DNA of 64,000 nt from Oxydemutator sp963693105. Lineage in GTDB: Bacteria > Pseudomonadota > Gammaproteobacteria > Poriferisulfidales > Oxydemutatoraceae. The notes beneath the pieces are model-generated. The model was not told the origin of the DNA, ran no database searches, and was given only the letters and a program-made list of their open reading frames with translations. The stretch's first letter is position 1. Each line of letters opens with the position of its first letter. Both the position numbers and the translations under genes were made by a program. The stretch lies in contig OY843752.1 of the NCBI GenBank assembly GCA_963693105.1, positions 1,116,001-1,180,000 of the forward strand, given 5' to 3'. Positions 36,666 to 45,678 of this stretch are shown here, piece by piece.

Positions 36666-37787
36666 TAGTTTCTCGGCCAGGCGCAGGTAGATGTCCGACA
36701 GCCGGTCGAGATCGGCGGCGGCGACATGCTCGTCCACCTGGTGGATGCTCGCGTTCACCGGGCCGAGTTCTATCGTCTGGATTCCGTGCGGCGCGATAAA
36801 GCGCGCGTCCGAGGTGCCGCCGCCGGTGGACAGCCGCGGCTCGCGCCCGGCCACTTCGCGCACCGCTTCGCGCGCCGCCGTCAGCAATTCGCCGTGCGCC
36901 GTCAGGAACGGCCGGCCCGACAGCCGCCATTGAATCTCGTAGTCGAGTTCCTCGGCCTCGATCATCGCAATCACCCGCTTCTTCAATTCGTCCTCGCCGG
37001 TGCCGGGCGAGAAGCGGAAGTTGAAATCCACGACGAGGCTGCCCGGGATGACGTTGTCGGCGCCGGCGCCGGCGCGCACCGCCGACACCTGGAAACCGGT
37101 CGCCGGAAAATCCCGGTCGCCGGCGTCCCACTGCTGCGCGCACAACTTCGCGAGCAGCGGCGCGGCCAGATGAATCGGGTTGCGCGCGAGATGGGGGTAG
37201 GCGATGTGCCCCTGCCGGCCCCTGATTGTCAGACTCGCCGACAGCGAGCCGCGGCGCCCGTGCTTGATGGTGTCGCCCAGATGTTGTTCGCTCGACGGTT
37301 CGCCGATGACGCACCACGCGATGGTTTCGCCGCGGTCGAGCAGCGTCTCGATTACGTGGCGCGTGCCGTCGCGGCCCGCGCCTTCCTCGTCGCTGGTCAG
37401 CAGCAAGGCGATGGAGCCGCGGTGGCGCGGGTGCGCGGCGACGAAGCGCCGGCACGCGCAGACCATCGCCGCCAGGCCGCCTTTCATGTCGGCGCTGCCG
37501 CGCCCGTAGAGCAGGCCGCCGTCCTCGGTCGCGTCAAACGGCGGATGTTTCCAGCGCGCATCGTCGCCCGCCGGCACGACATCGGTGTGGCCGGCGAAGA
37601 CCAGCAGCGGCGCCCCGGCGCCGCGCCGCATCCATGAATTGACGACGTCGCCGCAGTCCATCGCCTCGCGCGTAAAACCGCAGTCGGCGAGGCGCCCGAA
37701 AATCAGTTGCTGGCAGCCGGCGTCGTCCGGCGTCACCGACGGGCGGCGAATCAATTCCTTTGCAAGCCGCAGGGTCTCGCTAATCAA
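36654..37787 (-). CDS. dapE: Succinyl-diaminopimelate desuccinylase
   Basis: A 377-residue dinuclear zinc hydrolase in the succinylase branch of lysine and diaminopimelate synthesis. It shows LAKELIRRPSVTPDDAGCQ, FAGHTDVVPAGD (metal His), GRGSADMKGGLAAM (bridging Asp), TSDEEGAG (catalytic Glu), GEPSS and NASIHQVDE. The only start giving the family N-terminus is a TTG at 37787, lying inside the last codons of dapD, so the genes overlap by 8 nt and translation is probably coupled. Confidence 0.94.
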   Translation of the reverse strand: MISETLRLAKELIRRPSVTPDDAGCQQLIFGRLADCGFTREAMDCGDVVNSWMRRGAGAPLLVFAGHTDVVPAGDDARWKHPPFDATEDGGLLYGRGSADMKGGLAAMVCACRRFVAAHPRHRGSIALLLTSDEEGAGRDGTRHVIETLLDRGETIAWCVIGEPSSEQHLGDTIKHGRRGSLSASLTIRGRQGHIAYPHLARNPIHLAAPLLAKLCAQQWDAGDRDFPATGFQVSAVRAGAGADNVIPGSLVVDFNFRFSPGTGEDELKKRVIAMIEAEELDYEIQWRLSGRPFLTAHGELLTAAREAVREVAGREPRLSTGGGTSDARFIAPHGIQTIELGPVNASIHQVDEHVAAADLDRLSDIYLRLAEKLLLH

Positions 37788-38604
37788 GGTCGCGCAACAG
37801 TTGGTTGATTTCGATCTTGCCGCGGGTTTTTTCGTCCACCTGCTTGACGATGACGGCGCAGTAAAGACTGTGGCTGCCGTCCGCCGCCGGCAGGTTGCCG
37901 GAGACGACGACCGCGCCCGCCGGAATCCGCCCGTAGCTGGTTTCGCCGGTCGAGCGGTTGTAAATGCGCGTGCTGCGGCCGATATAAACGCCCATCGAGA
38001 CGACGGCGCCGCGCTCGACGATGACGCCTTCGACGATTTCCGAGCGCGCGCCGATGAAGCAGTCGTCCTCGATGATGGTCGGCGCCGCCTGCAGCGGTTC
38101 GAGCACGCCGCCGATGCCGACGCCGCCGGACAGATGCACGTTTTTGCCGATTTGCGCGCACGAGCCGACGGTCGCCCAGGTGTCCACCATCGTCGCGCGG
38201 TCCACGTAGGCGCCGACATTGATGTAGCAGGGCATCATCACGACCCCCGGCGCCTGGTACGAACCGTAGCGCGCAATCGCCGACGGCACGATGCGCACGC
38301 CGCTTTCCTGCAGATCACGCTCGTTGTAATGCGGGTATTTCAGGGGCACCTTGTCGTAGAAGCGCGTATAGCCGGCGTCCACCATCCGGTTTTCGCGCAG
38401 CCGGAAGGAAAGCAGCACCGCTTTCTTCAGCCACTGGTTGACGCGCCACTCGCCGCCGACTTTCTCGGCGACGCGCAGGCTGCCGTCGTCCAGCCCCGCC
38501 AGACAGCGCTCGACCGCCTGTTTCACTTCCGCCGCCGCCGTCGAGGGCGACATCCGCGCGCGCTCTTCAAACGCCCGTTCTATGATCTCGATCAGTTCAT
38601 CCAT
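37780..38604 (-). CDS. dapD: Tetrahydrodipicolinate N-succinyltransferase
   Basis: A 274-residue trimeric enzyme with a left-handed beta-helix of hexapeptide repeats (about 110-240, for example AYVDRATMVDTWATVGSCA, GKNVHLSGGVGIGGVLEP). The N-terminal helical domain has VNQWLKKAVLLSFRL. Length equals E. coli DapD. It precedes dapE and follows map on the minus strand; glnD and dapC, often found between map and dapD, are absent. The 38605-38687 gap to map shows nothing recognisable. Confidence 0.96.
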   Translation of the reverse strand: MDELIEIIERAFEERARMSPSTAAAEVKQAVERCLAGLDDGSLRVAEKVGGEWRVNQWLKKAVLLSFRLRENRMVDAGYTRFYDKVPLKYPHYNERDLQESGVRIVPSAIARYGSYQAPGVVMMPCYINVGAYVDRATMVDTWATVGSCAQIGKNVHLSGGVGIGGVLEPLQAAPTIIEDDCFIGARSEIVEGVIVERGAVVSMGVYIGRSTRIYNRSTGETSYGRIPAGAVVVSGNLPAADGSHSLYCAVIVKQVDEKTRGKIEINQLLRDLD

Positions 38605-38687
38605 TGGTTCGTCTCCGCTTCATTCATCCGCCGTCCCGGACGGGCGCTACTTTACCGTACTGCGGCGGCAATGCGCCGCCCGGGCGT

Positions 38688-39452
38688 TCAAAACACTTCG
38701 TCCGAACGCCGCGTCAAAACCTCATGGCCGGTTTCGGTGACCAGGATGGTGTGCTCCCATTGCGCCGACAGCGAATGGTCGCGCGTGACCACGGTCCAGT
38801 TGTCGGGCAGCAGGCGCACATGCCGCTTGCCGGCGTTGATCATCGGTTCGATGGTGAACGTCATGCCCGGCAGAAGCTCCCCGCCGGTGCCGGGCCTGCC
38901 GTAGTGCAGCACCTGCGGCTCCTCGTGAAACTCAAGGCCGATGCCGTGGCCGCAATACTCGCGCACCACGCTGTAATGGCGGCGCTCGGCGAATTGCTGA
39001 ATCGCATAGCCGACATCGCCCAGCCGGTTGCCGGGTTTCACCGCCCGGATGCCGCAGTGCATCGCCTCACACGCCGCCTCGACCAGGCGCCGCGCCTGCA
39101 CGCCCGGCTTGCCGGGCATAAACATGCGGCTGGTGTCGCCGTGGTGGCCGTCCTTGATGACGGTGACGTCCACGTTGACGATGTCGCCGTTCTTGAGCCG
39201 CCGCGGGCCGGGGATGCCGTGGCAGACCTGGTGGTTGACCGAGATGCAGACGGATTTCGGAAAGCCCTTGTAGTGCAGCGGCGCCGGAATGCAGTCCAGT
39301 TCACCGACGATGTAGTCGTGGCAAATCCGGTTGATTGTGTCGGTCGTCACGCCGGGCCGGATATGGGCCTCGATCATTTCGAGCACTTGCGCGGCCAGCC
39401 GCCCGGCCACGCGCATTTTCTCGATTGCTTCGGGCGATTTGAAGTGAGCCAT
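38688..39452 (-). CDS. map: Methionine aminopeptidase type I
   Basis: A 254-residue metalloprotease removing initiator Met. Metal ligands: Asp in VNVDVT and the nearby Asp in HHGDTSRMF, His in YCGHGIG, Glu in TIEPM, and Glu in QWEHTILVT. Divergent from rpsB, the classical arrangement. Start at the ATG at 39452; a GATAGACT stretch upstream on the minus strand could be its -10. Confidence 0.96.
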   Translation of the reverse strand: MAHFKSPEAIEKMRVAGRLAAQVLEMIEAHIRPGVTTDTINRICHDYIVGELDCIPAPLHYKGFPKSVCISVNHQVCHGIPGPRRLKNGDIVNVDVTVIKDGHHGDTSRMFMPGKPGVQARRLVEAACEAMHCGIRAVKPGNRLGDVGYAIQQFAERRHYSVVREYCGHGIGLEFHEEPQVLHYGRPGTGGELLPGMTFTIEPMINAGKRHVRLLPDNWTVVTRDHSLSAQWEHTILVTETGHEVLTRRSDEVF

Positions 39453-39511
39453 GGTCCCGGAAGGGTGTAGTCCGCCAGTCTATCACACCGGCCGGCCCGC
39501 CAGCCTCGTGC

Positions 39512-39540
39512 TTGCCTGCACCCCGGCTTGCTATTATAAT
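39512..39540 (+). promoter_or_regulatory. Promoter of the rpsB operon
   Basis: TTGCCT (39512-39517) and a consensus TATAAT (39535-39540) are 17 bp apart; the start falls near 39547, leaving a leader of only about 40 nt before rpsB. That is too short for the structured rpsB leader known from E. coli relatives. Confidence 0.75.
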
Positions 39541-39565
39541 GGCCGGTTTCGGAGGAATTGACTAC

Positions 39566-39595
39566 ATGCAGAAATGGAAATGCAGGCATGCCTGA
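39566..39595 (+). CDS. Possible 9-residue leader peptide overlapping the rpsB start
   Basis: A strong GGAGG (39551-39555) lies 10 nt before ATG 39566, which opens MQKWKCRHA and a TGA at 39593-39595. The rpsB ATG (39588) lies inside it in another frame. The best ribosome site in the leader therefore serves this peptide, not rpsB, which has only GGAAA at 39576. This suggests translational coupling or control of S2 synthesis; no direct evidence. Confidence 0.35.
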   Translation: MQKWKCRHA

Positions 39596-40328
39596 AGTGA
39601 CTGTGCGCCAATTGTTTGAGGCGGGCGTTCATTTCGGACACCGGCCCTGCTTCTGGAACCCGAGGCTGGCCCCCTACATCTACGGCGAGCACAACGGTAT
39701 CCATATCATTGATCTTGACAAAACCCTGCCGCTTCTGAAAGAGGCGCTCAATTTTGTATCTTCGCTCGCGGCCAACGGCGGCACCATTTTGTTCGTCGGC
39801 ACGAAGAAGGCCGCGTCGCGCACCATCCGCGAGAACGCCGAACGCTGCGACATGCCGTACGTGGACCATCACTGGCTCGGCGGTGCGCTGACGAATTTCA
39901 AGACCGTGCGCAGATCCATCGTTCGCTACGGCGAGATGAAGGCGCTGGTCGAGAACGGAAAACTCGAAACGCTGCGCAAGAAAGACGCCCAGGGCGTGCG
40001 CCGCAAATTGCAGAAATTGAGCCGCAGTTTCGAGGGCATCAGAAACCTGGAACGAATGCCGGACGCGATGTTCATCGTCGATGTGGGCTATGAGGAAATC
40101 GCGGTGAAAGAGGCCGCCAAACTGGAGATACCGGTGATTGCCATTGTTGATACCAACGGCTCGATGAACAACGTGGATTACATCGTGCCCGCCAACGACG
40201 ACGCGATCCGCTCGATCCAGTTGTACGCGACGCTGGTTGCCGACGCCATACTTGAAAGCGTGGACGAGGCGAAAAAGAAAGCGCAAGACGACAGCCCGTA
40301 CGTCGAAGTCGCCGCCGAGGCGCTTTGA
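39588..40328 (+). CDS. rpsB: 30S ribosomal protein S2
   Basis: A 246-residue S2 with VRQLFEAGVHFGH, PRLAPYIYGEHNGIHIIDLDKT, WLGGALTNFKTV and IPVIAIVDTN. Start at the ATG at 39588 reproduces the usual distance to AGVHFGH; an in-frame TTG at 39558 sits only 2 nt from the GGAGG and is unlikely. First gene of the rpsB-tsf-pyrH-frr-uppS-cdsA-dxr unit. Confidence 0.97.
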   Translation: MPEVTVRQLFEAGVHFGHRPCFWNPRLAPYIYGEHNGIHIIDLDKTLPLLKEALNFVSSLAANGGTILFVGTKKAASRTIRENAERCDMPYVDHHWLGGALTNFKTVRRSIVRYGEMKALVENGKLETLRKKDAQGVRRKLQKLSRSFEGIRNLERMPDAMFIVDVGYEEIAVKEAAKLEIPVIAIVDTNGSMNNVDYIVPANDDAIRSIQLYATLVADAILESVDEAKKKAQDDSPYVEVAAEAL

Positions 40329-40363
40329 CCGCGCCCGCGCGGGTATCCGGGGCGAACAAAACA

Positions 40364-41239
40364 ATGCAGATTACGGCGGCCATGGTCAAGGCGCTGCGCG
40401 AGAAGACCGGCGTCGGCATGATGGAATGCAAGAAATTCCTGGCCGAGGCCGGCGGCGACATGGATCGCGCCGTTGAACTGCTTCGCAAGTCGGGGCAGGC
40501 GAGGGCCGACCGCAAGGGCGGCCGGGCGGCGGCGGAAGGCGTCATCATGATGGAGGGCGCCGCCGACGGCGCCATGGTCATGCTGGAGGTCAACTGCGAG
40601 ACCGACTTTGTCGCGAAAGACGCGCAGTTCGCGGATTTCTGCAAAAAAACCGCGCGTGCGGCCGTTGAAAACGCGCCTGCCGATGTCGAGGCGCTGGCGC
40701 AACTCGACATCGGCGGCGGCACCGTCGAGGCGGTGCGGCTCGAACTGGTTTCGAGAATCGGCGAAAACATCCGGCTGCGGCGCTTCCTGCGCGTGGCGCC
40801 GGCGGGCGAGTATCGCGGCGCCTACCTGCACGGCTCGCGCATCGGCGTCATCGTTGACATGGACGGCGGCAGCGAAGACTGCGCGCGCGACATCGCCATG
40901 CACATCGCCGCAAGCCGCCCGCTGTGCCTGTCGGAAGCCGACGCGCCCGCCGGGGTGCTCGAACGCGAAAGGGAGATTCTGGCGGCGCAGGCCGGGCAGA
41001 CCGGCAAGCCCGCCGACATCGTCGCCAGGATCGTCGAGGGGCGCCTTCAGAAATACCTGCGGGAGATTGCGTTGCTCCAGCAGCCGTTTATCAAGGACGA
41101 AGACCAGTCGGTCGGTGATTTGCTCCAGCGCAACTCGGCCACGGTTCGCGGTTTCCACCGCTATGAAGTCGGCGAAGGCATCGAGAAGAAGAAGGAGAAC
41201 TTTGCCGAAGAGGTCATGGCCCAGGTCCACAGCGGCTGA
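40364..41239 (+). CDS. tsf: Elongation factor Ts
   Basis: A 291-residue nucleotide exchange factor for EF-Tu. ITAAMVKALREKTGVGMMECKKFL is the N-terminal UBA-like region, and VNCETDFVAKD contains the key TDFV motif contacting EF-Tu; the core domains and the C-terminal module follow. Start at the ATG at 40364; 35 nt separate it from rpsB. Confidence 0.97.
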   Translation: MQITAAMVKALREKTGVGMMECKKFLAEAGGDMDRAVELLRKSGQARADRKGGRAAAEGVIMMEGAADGAMVMLEVNCETDFVAKDAQFADFCKKTARAAVENAPADVEALAQLDIGGGTVEAVRLELVSRIGENIRLRRFLRVAPAGEYRGAYLHGSRIGVIVDMDGGSEDCARDIAMHIAASRPLCLSEADAPAGVLEREREILAAQAGQTGKPADIVARIVEGRLQKYLREIALLQQPFIKDEDQSVGDLLQRNSATVRGFHRYEVGEGIEKKKENFAEEVMAQVHSG

Positions 41240-41251
41240 CGTGCGGGTGCG

Positions 41252-41980
41252 GTGTCCGGTCTGCGCATTCTTCTGAAGTTGAGCGGCGAGGCGCTGACGA
41301 AAGGGCGCTCCCGTGGTATTGACATTGATGCGGTCGAGCGCCTGGTCGGCGAAATCAAGGCGGTGCGGGACACCGGCGTCGAGATCGCCATCGTCATCGG
41401 CGGCGGCAACATCATTCGCGGCGGCGACTTCGCCGCCACCGGCGTGGACCGGGTCGCCGCCGACCACATGGGCATGCTGGCGACTGTCATCAATGCGCTG
41501 GCGTTGCAGCAGGCGCTGGAGCGCGCAAACATCCACACGCGGGTGCTGTCCGCAATCGAGGTCAAGGCGGTCTGCGAGAGTTACATCCGCCGCCGCGCGG
41601 TGCGCCATCTTGAAAAAGGGCGCGTCGTTGTTTTCGCCGCCGGCACCGGCAACCCGTTTTTCACGACGGACTCGGCGGCCAGCCTGCGGGCGGCCGAAAT
41701 CAACGCCGGCCTGCTGCTGAAAGCGACCAAGGTGGACGGCGTCTATGACGCCGACCCCGACAGCAAACCGGGAGCCAGGCGCTACGACCGTTTGACATAC
41801 GACAAGGTGTTGCGGGATCATCTGAAAATCATGGATGCCACCGCCATTGTCCTGTGCCGCGACCACCGGATTCCGATCCGGATTTTCAATATGAACGAGG
41901 CCGGCGCTCTCGGCAGAATCGTCGCCGGAGAAAACGTCGGCACGCTGGTGGCGGGCGAACCTGATGAGGAGGAAGGATGA
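41252..41980 (+). CDS. pyrH: Uridylate kinase
   Basis: A 242-residue kinase making UDP from UMP, of the amino-acid-kinase fold. LLKLSGEAL, IVIGGGNIIRG, DHMGMLATVINALALQ, TGNPFFTTDSAA and KVDGVYDADP are diagnostic. It begins with a GTG at 41252. Its end overlaps the frr ATG by 4 nt. Confidence 0.96.
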   Translation: MSGLRILLKLSGEALTKGRSRGIDIDAVERLVGEIKAVRDTGVEIAIVIGGGNIIRGGDFAATGVDRVAADHMGMLATVINALALQQALERANIHTRVLSAIEVKAVCESYIRRRAVRHLEKGRVVVFAAGTGNPFFTTDSAASLRAAEINAGLLLKATKVDGVYDADPDSKPGARRYDRLTYDKVLRDHLKIMDATAIVLCRDHRIPIRIFNMNEAGALGRIVAGENVGTLVAGEPDEEEG

Positions 41981-42534
41981 TCGAGGAAATCAAGGGCCTG
42001 ACCGGCGACAAAATGAAGAAAAGCATCGAGGTGCTGCGCTCGGAACTCGCCAAGGTGCGGACCGGGCGCGCCCATTCCAGCCTGCTCGACCACGTGATGG
42101 TCGAGTACTACGGCAGCGAGGTGCCGCTCAACCAGGTTTCCAACATCACCGTCGAGGATGCGAGGACGCTGGCAATCAACGTCTGGGAAAAGGACATGGT
42201 CAACAAAGTCGGGAAGGCGATCATGGAGTCGGACCTGGGGCTGAACCCCGCGGTCAAGGGCACCATCGTGCACGTGCCGATGCCTCCGCTGACCGGCGAG
42301 CGGCGCAAGGAACTGGTCAAACTGGTGCGCCAGCAGGGCGAGAACGCCAAGGTCGCCGTGCGCAACGTGCGCCGCGACGCCAACCAGAAGATCAAGGAGA
42401 AAATCAAGGCGAAGGAACTCGGCAAGGACGAGGAAAAAGCGGCGCACGATCTGGTCGAGAAAATGACCGGCGACTGCGTCCGTTCGATTGACGGGATTCT
42501 CTCGGACAAAGAGAAGGAATTGACGGAGATGTGA
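41977..42534 (+). CDS. frr: Ribosome recycling factor
   Basis: A 185-residue factor that, with EF-G, splits post-termination ribosomes. KMKKSIEVLRSELAKVRTGRAH, VPLNQVSNI, LTGERRKELVK and VRNVRRDAN are conserved stretches. Its TGA overlaps the GTG of uppS. Confidence 0.97.
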   Translation: MIEEIKGLTGDKMKKSIEVLRSELAKVRTGRAHSSLLDHVMVEYYGSEVPLNQVSNITVEDARTLAINVWEKDMVNKVGKAIMESDLGLNPAVKGTIVHVPMPPLTGERRKELVKLVRQQGENAKVAVRNVRRDANQKIKEKIKAKELGKDEEKAAHDLVEKMTGDCVRSIDGILSDKEKELTEM

Positions 42535-43256
42535 CCGCGCCCGTGGCGATCGAAAAAAAGCGACCGCACCATGTTGCCATTGTCATGGACGGAAACGGCC
42601 GTTGGGCCGAGACCAGGAAAGAAGAGAGAATCTACGGCCACCGCAAGGGTCTCGGCAGCGTGCGCATGGCCATCGAGACCAGCGTGGAGTACGGCATTGC
42701 GGCGCTGACGCTGTTCACGTTCAGCAGCGAGAACTGGCGCAGGCCGCGCCGCGAGGTTCGCGGTCTGATGGACCTTTTCGTGCGCGCGCTGCGCGACGAG
42801 GTGGACGAACTGGCGGGCAACGGCGTCAGAATCCGCTTTCTCGGCGACACCTCGGTCTTCGGCCCGATTCTGCGCGACGAAATCCGGCGCGCCGAGGAGC
42901 GCACCGCTCGTCTCGACCGGCTGCACCTGAACATCGCCGCCAATTACGGAGGCCGCTGGCACATTGCCGCCGCGGTCGAGCACCTGCTGCGCGAGAAGCC
43001 GGACACGGCGCCCGACAACGAGGGGATACAGGACTACATCACCCGTCATCTGGCCGGCTCCGGCGCCGGTGATGTGGATTTGCTGATTCGCACCGGCGGC
43101 GAATCCCGCATCAGCAATTTCATGCTGTGGCAGAGCGCCTACGCCGAGTTGTATTTCACGCCGGTGTTGTGGCCCGGGTTTGACCGGGCCGAATACGACA
43201 AGGCGCTCGACTGGTTTGCAGGGCGGCAGCGGCGCTTCGGCGCGCTGGCCGTGTAG
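42531..43256 (+). CDS. uppS: Undecaprenyl diphosphate synthase
   Basis: A 241-residue cis-prenyltransferase making the C55 carrier for peptidoglycan and LPS O-antigen. HVAIVMDGNGRWA contains the catalytic Asp, followed by GHRKGLGS, LTLFTFSSENWRRP, and DLLIRTGGESRISNFMLWQ near the C-terminus. GTG start at 42531 overlapping the frr stop. Confidence 0.96.
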   Translation: MTAPVAIEKKRPHHVAIVMDGNGRWAETRKEERIYGHRKGLGSVRMAIETSVEYGIAALTLFTFSSENWRRPRREVRGLMDLFVRALRDEVDELAGNGVRIRFLGDTSVFGPILRDEIRRAEERTARLDRLHLNIAANYGGRWHIAAAVEHLLREKPDTAPDNEGIQDYITRHLAGSGAGDVDLLIRTGGESRISNFMLWQSAYAELYFTPVLWPGFDRAEYDKALDWFAGRQRRFGALAV

Positions 43257-43263
43257 CCCGCCG

Positions 43264-44064
43264 ATGTCGCCGCAACGCCAGAGAGTCTGGGCCGGGCTGG
43301 TCATGGCGTCGGTGGTGGCGCCGGCGGTGTGGTTTCTTCCGCGCGCGGCATTGCTGGCCGCCGCCGCCCTGGTCGTCGTGTTGGCCGCCGCCGAATGGGG
43401 CCGGTTGCTCGGGCGCTCCGCCAGCCGCCTGCTGTATCCGCTGCTGTGCCTGACGGTCGTGGTGTTTTTGTGGTTCGCGCCACCGCCGGATCGCGTCTGG
43501 CTTTATGCCGCCGCCGGCTGGTGGATGCTGGCGCTGGTGCTGGTCAGCGCCTTTTCTCCCGGGTTCTGCGGGCGTGTCTGGTTCACGTGGTTTTTGCGCG
43601 TCCATGTCGTTGCCGCCATCGCGGCTTTCTGGTACGCAATCGGCGGCTTTGTGCATCTGCAACATCGCGGCTGGCTGTTGTACGTGATTGCGCTGACCGC
43701 CGCCTGCGACATCGCGGCGTATTATGCCGGGCGTCGTTTCGGCAGGCGCAAATTGTGCCCCGATTTGAGCCCGGGCAAGACCCGCGAGGGTGTGCTGGGC
43801 GCGCTTGTCGCCGCGTTGTGCATGGCGGCGGCGGCTTCGGCGCTGCGTGAACTGGAATGGCTCGACGCCGTTTATTTCGTCCTGCTGAATCTTTTCGTCT
43901 GCCTGGTCAGCATCGTCGGCGACCTCGTCGTGAGCATGGTCAAGCGCTGCGCCGGCGCCGACGACAGCGGCCGCCTGCTGCCGGGGCACGGCGGCGTACT
44001 GGACCGCGTGGACTCGCTGCTGGCGGCGGCGCCGTTTTTCCTGCTGGGCCTGTCGTACCTGTGA
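43264..44064 (+). CDS. cdsA: Phosphatidate cytidylyltransferase
   Basis: A 266-residue multi-pass membrane enzyme making CDP-diacylglycerol. About seven or eight hydrophobic segments are visible. The C-terminal signature SMVKRCAGADDSGRLLPGHG with GVLDRVDS matches CdsA, although the usual KD before SG is DD. Start at the ATG at 43264. The stop shares one base with the dxr ATG. Confidence 0.93.
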   Translation: MSPQRQRVWAGLVMASVVAPAVWFLPRAALLAAAALVVVLAAAEWGRLLGRSASRLLYPLLCLTVVVFLWFAPPPDRVWLYAAAGWWMLALVLVSAFSPGFCGRVWFTWFLRVHVVAAIAAFWYAIGGFVHLQHRGWLLYVIALTAACDIAAYYAGRRFGRRKLCPDLSPGKTREGVLGALVAALCMAAAASALRELEWLDAVYFVLLNLFVCLVSIVGDLVVSMVKRCAGADDSGRLLPGHGGVLDRVDSLLAAAPFFLLGLSYL

Positions 44065-45260
44065 TGGAACGCTCCGCCGCGATGCCGCGCCGCAGCATCA
44101 CGCTTCTGGGCGCGACCGGAAGCATCGGCGCGAACACGCTCGACGTCGTGCGCGGCAACCGCGAAAGTTGCCGGGTGTTCGCGCTGACGGCGCACCGCGA
44201 CGCCGAACGTCTGGCGCAATTGTGCGCCGAGTTCCGGCCCGAGTACGCGGTGATTGCCGACAGCCGAAGCCTGCCGCAGCTGGAGGAAAGCCTGCGCAAA
44301 CACCGCTCGCGCACCCGCGCCGTCGCCGGCGAAGAGGCGCTGATCGAGGCGGTTTCCGACGCCGCTTGCGACACGGTGGTCGCCGGCATCGCCGGCGCCG
44401 CCGGACTGCCCGCGACGTTGGCGGCGGCGCGCGCCGGCAAGCGGCTGCTGCTCGCCAACAAGGAGGCGCTGGTCGCCGCCGGCGGATTTTTCATGCAGAT
44501 CGCGCGCGACAACGGCGCGCAATTGCTGCCGATAGACAGCGAGCACAACGCCGTTTTCCAATGTCTGGCGCAGCCGCACGCCGCGTTGCACGATGTCGAA
44601 AAGATCGTGCTGACGGCGTCGGGCGGACCGTTTCTGAAGCTGCCGCTGGACCAGCTCGACGCGGTGACGCCGCGGCAGGCGTGCACCCATCCCAACTGGA
44701 AGATGGGCCGCAAAATTTCGGTGGACTCGGCGACGATGATGAACAAGGGGCTGGAAGTCATCGAGGCGCGCTGGCTGTTTGATCTCGACGCCGCGCGCAT
44801 CGAAGTGTGGATTCATCCGCAAAGCATTGTCCACGGCCTGGTGCAATGGAAAGACGGCTCGACACTGGCGCAGATGGCGCAGCCCGATATGCGCGTGCCC
44901 ATCGCCAACGCGCTGGCGTGGCCGGCGCGGGCCGCGAGCGGCGCCGCGATGCTGGATTTGCCGCAAAGCGCGGCGCTTGAATTTCGCGAAGTCGAACGCG
45001 CGCGCTTTCCGTGTCTGGCGCTGGCGTACGACGCGCTCGGCATGGGCGCTGCCGCCGCCGCCGTGCTGAACGCCGCGAACGAGGAGGCGGTGGGCGCTTT
45101 TCTCGACGGCAAAATCGCCTTTACCGACATCGTCCGCGTCAACGAGCAAACGCTGTCGGCGCTGGGCGCCGCCACCGCCGCGACCCTCGACGACGTCCTC
45201 GACGCCGGCGAGCGGGCGCGCCAACACGCCGCCGGCCTGACGGCGCGCCTTGCCGGTTAG
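44064..45260 (+). CDS. dxr: 1-deoxy-D-xylulose 5-phosphate reductoisomerase
   Basis: A 398-residue NADPH enzyme making MEP in isoprenoid synthesis. LLGATGSIGANTLDVV is the NADPH site; LLANKEALVAAG, LLPIDSEHNAVFQCL (metal-binding Asp and Glu), ASGGPFL, HPNWKMGRKISVDSATMMNK and IHPQSIVHG are all present. Either ATG 44064 or 44082 may start it. The usual next gene rseP is displaced by cdd and deoA. Confidence 0.96.
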   Translation: MERSAAMPRRSITLLGATGSIGANTLDVVRGNRESCRVFALTAHRDAERLAQLCAEFRPEYAVIADSRSLPQLEESLRKHRSRTRAVAGEEALIEAVSDAACDTVVAGIAGAAGLPATLAAARAGKRLLLANKEALVAAGGFFMQIARDNGAQLLPIDSEHNAVFQCLAQPHAALHDVEKIVLTASGGPFLKLPLDQLDAVTPRQACTHPNWKMGRKISVDSATMMNKGLEVIEARWLFDLDAARIEVWIHPQSIVHGLVQWKDGSTLAQMAQPDMRVPIANALAWPARAASGAAMLDLPQSAALEFREVERARFPCLALAYDALGMGAAAAAVLNAANEEAVGAFLDGKIAFTDIVRVNEQTLSALGAATAATLDDVLDAGERARQHAAGLTARLAG

Positions 45261-45273
45261 GGTTTTGCGAAGA

Positions 45274-45678
45274 ATGGACGAAGTGACAAAAAAATTATTC
45301 GCCGCCGCCTGCGCCGCGCGCGGCAACGCCCACGCACCGTATTCCAACTTCCCGGTCGGCGCCGCGCTTGTCGCCGGCGGCAAGGTCTATCGCGGCTGCA
45401 ATGTGGAAAACGCCGCCTATCCACAGGGCTTGTGCGCCGAGGCCGCGGCCATTGCGGCGATGGTCGCCGGCGGCGCGACGCGCATCGAGGCGATGGTCGT
45501 CGTCGGTGACGGCGACTGCGTGCCCTGCGGCGGCTGCCTGCAGAAAATCTCCGAGTTCGCCGACGCCGAAATGCCGCTCACCGTCGCCACGCCCGAAGGA
45601 AAAATGCGCCGTCTCAGACTGCGCGATTTTCTGCCGCTGCCGTTCGCAAAACAAACGGAGGCCGACGGCGCATGTTGA
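45274..45678 (+). CDS. cdd: Cytidine deaminase (small tetrameric type)
   Basis: A 134-residue zinc enzyme deaminating cytidine or deoxycytidine. YSNFPVGAALV, GCNVENAAYPQGLCAEAAAI (zinc Cys and catalytic Glu) and PCGGCLQ (two zinc Cys) give the three-Cys type of Bacillus and human, not the large E. coli Cdd. The ATG at 45274 lies 13 nt after dxr. It overlaps deoA by 7 nt, so the two form a nucleoside-salvage pair. Confidence 0.92.
   Translation: MDEVTKKLFAAACAARGNAHAPYSNFPVGAALVAGGKVYRGCNVENAAYPQGLCAEAAAIAAMVAGGATRIEAMVVVGDGDCVPCGGCLQKISEFADAEMPLTVATPEGKMRRLRLRDFLPLPFAKQTEADGAC

Noticed and set aside
39558..39587. TTG start giving rpsB ten extra residues
   Set aside because: Only 2 nt from the GGAGG, too close for initiation; the extra residues do not resemble S2.
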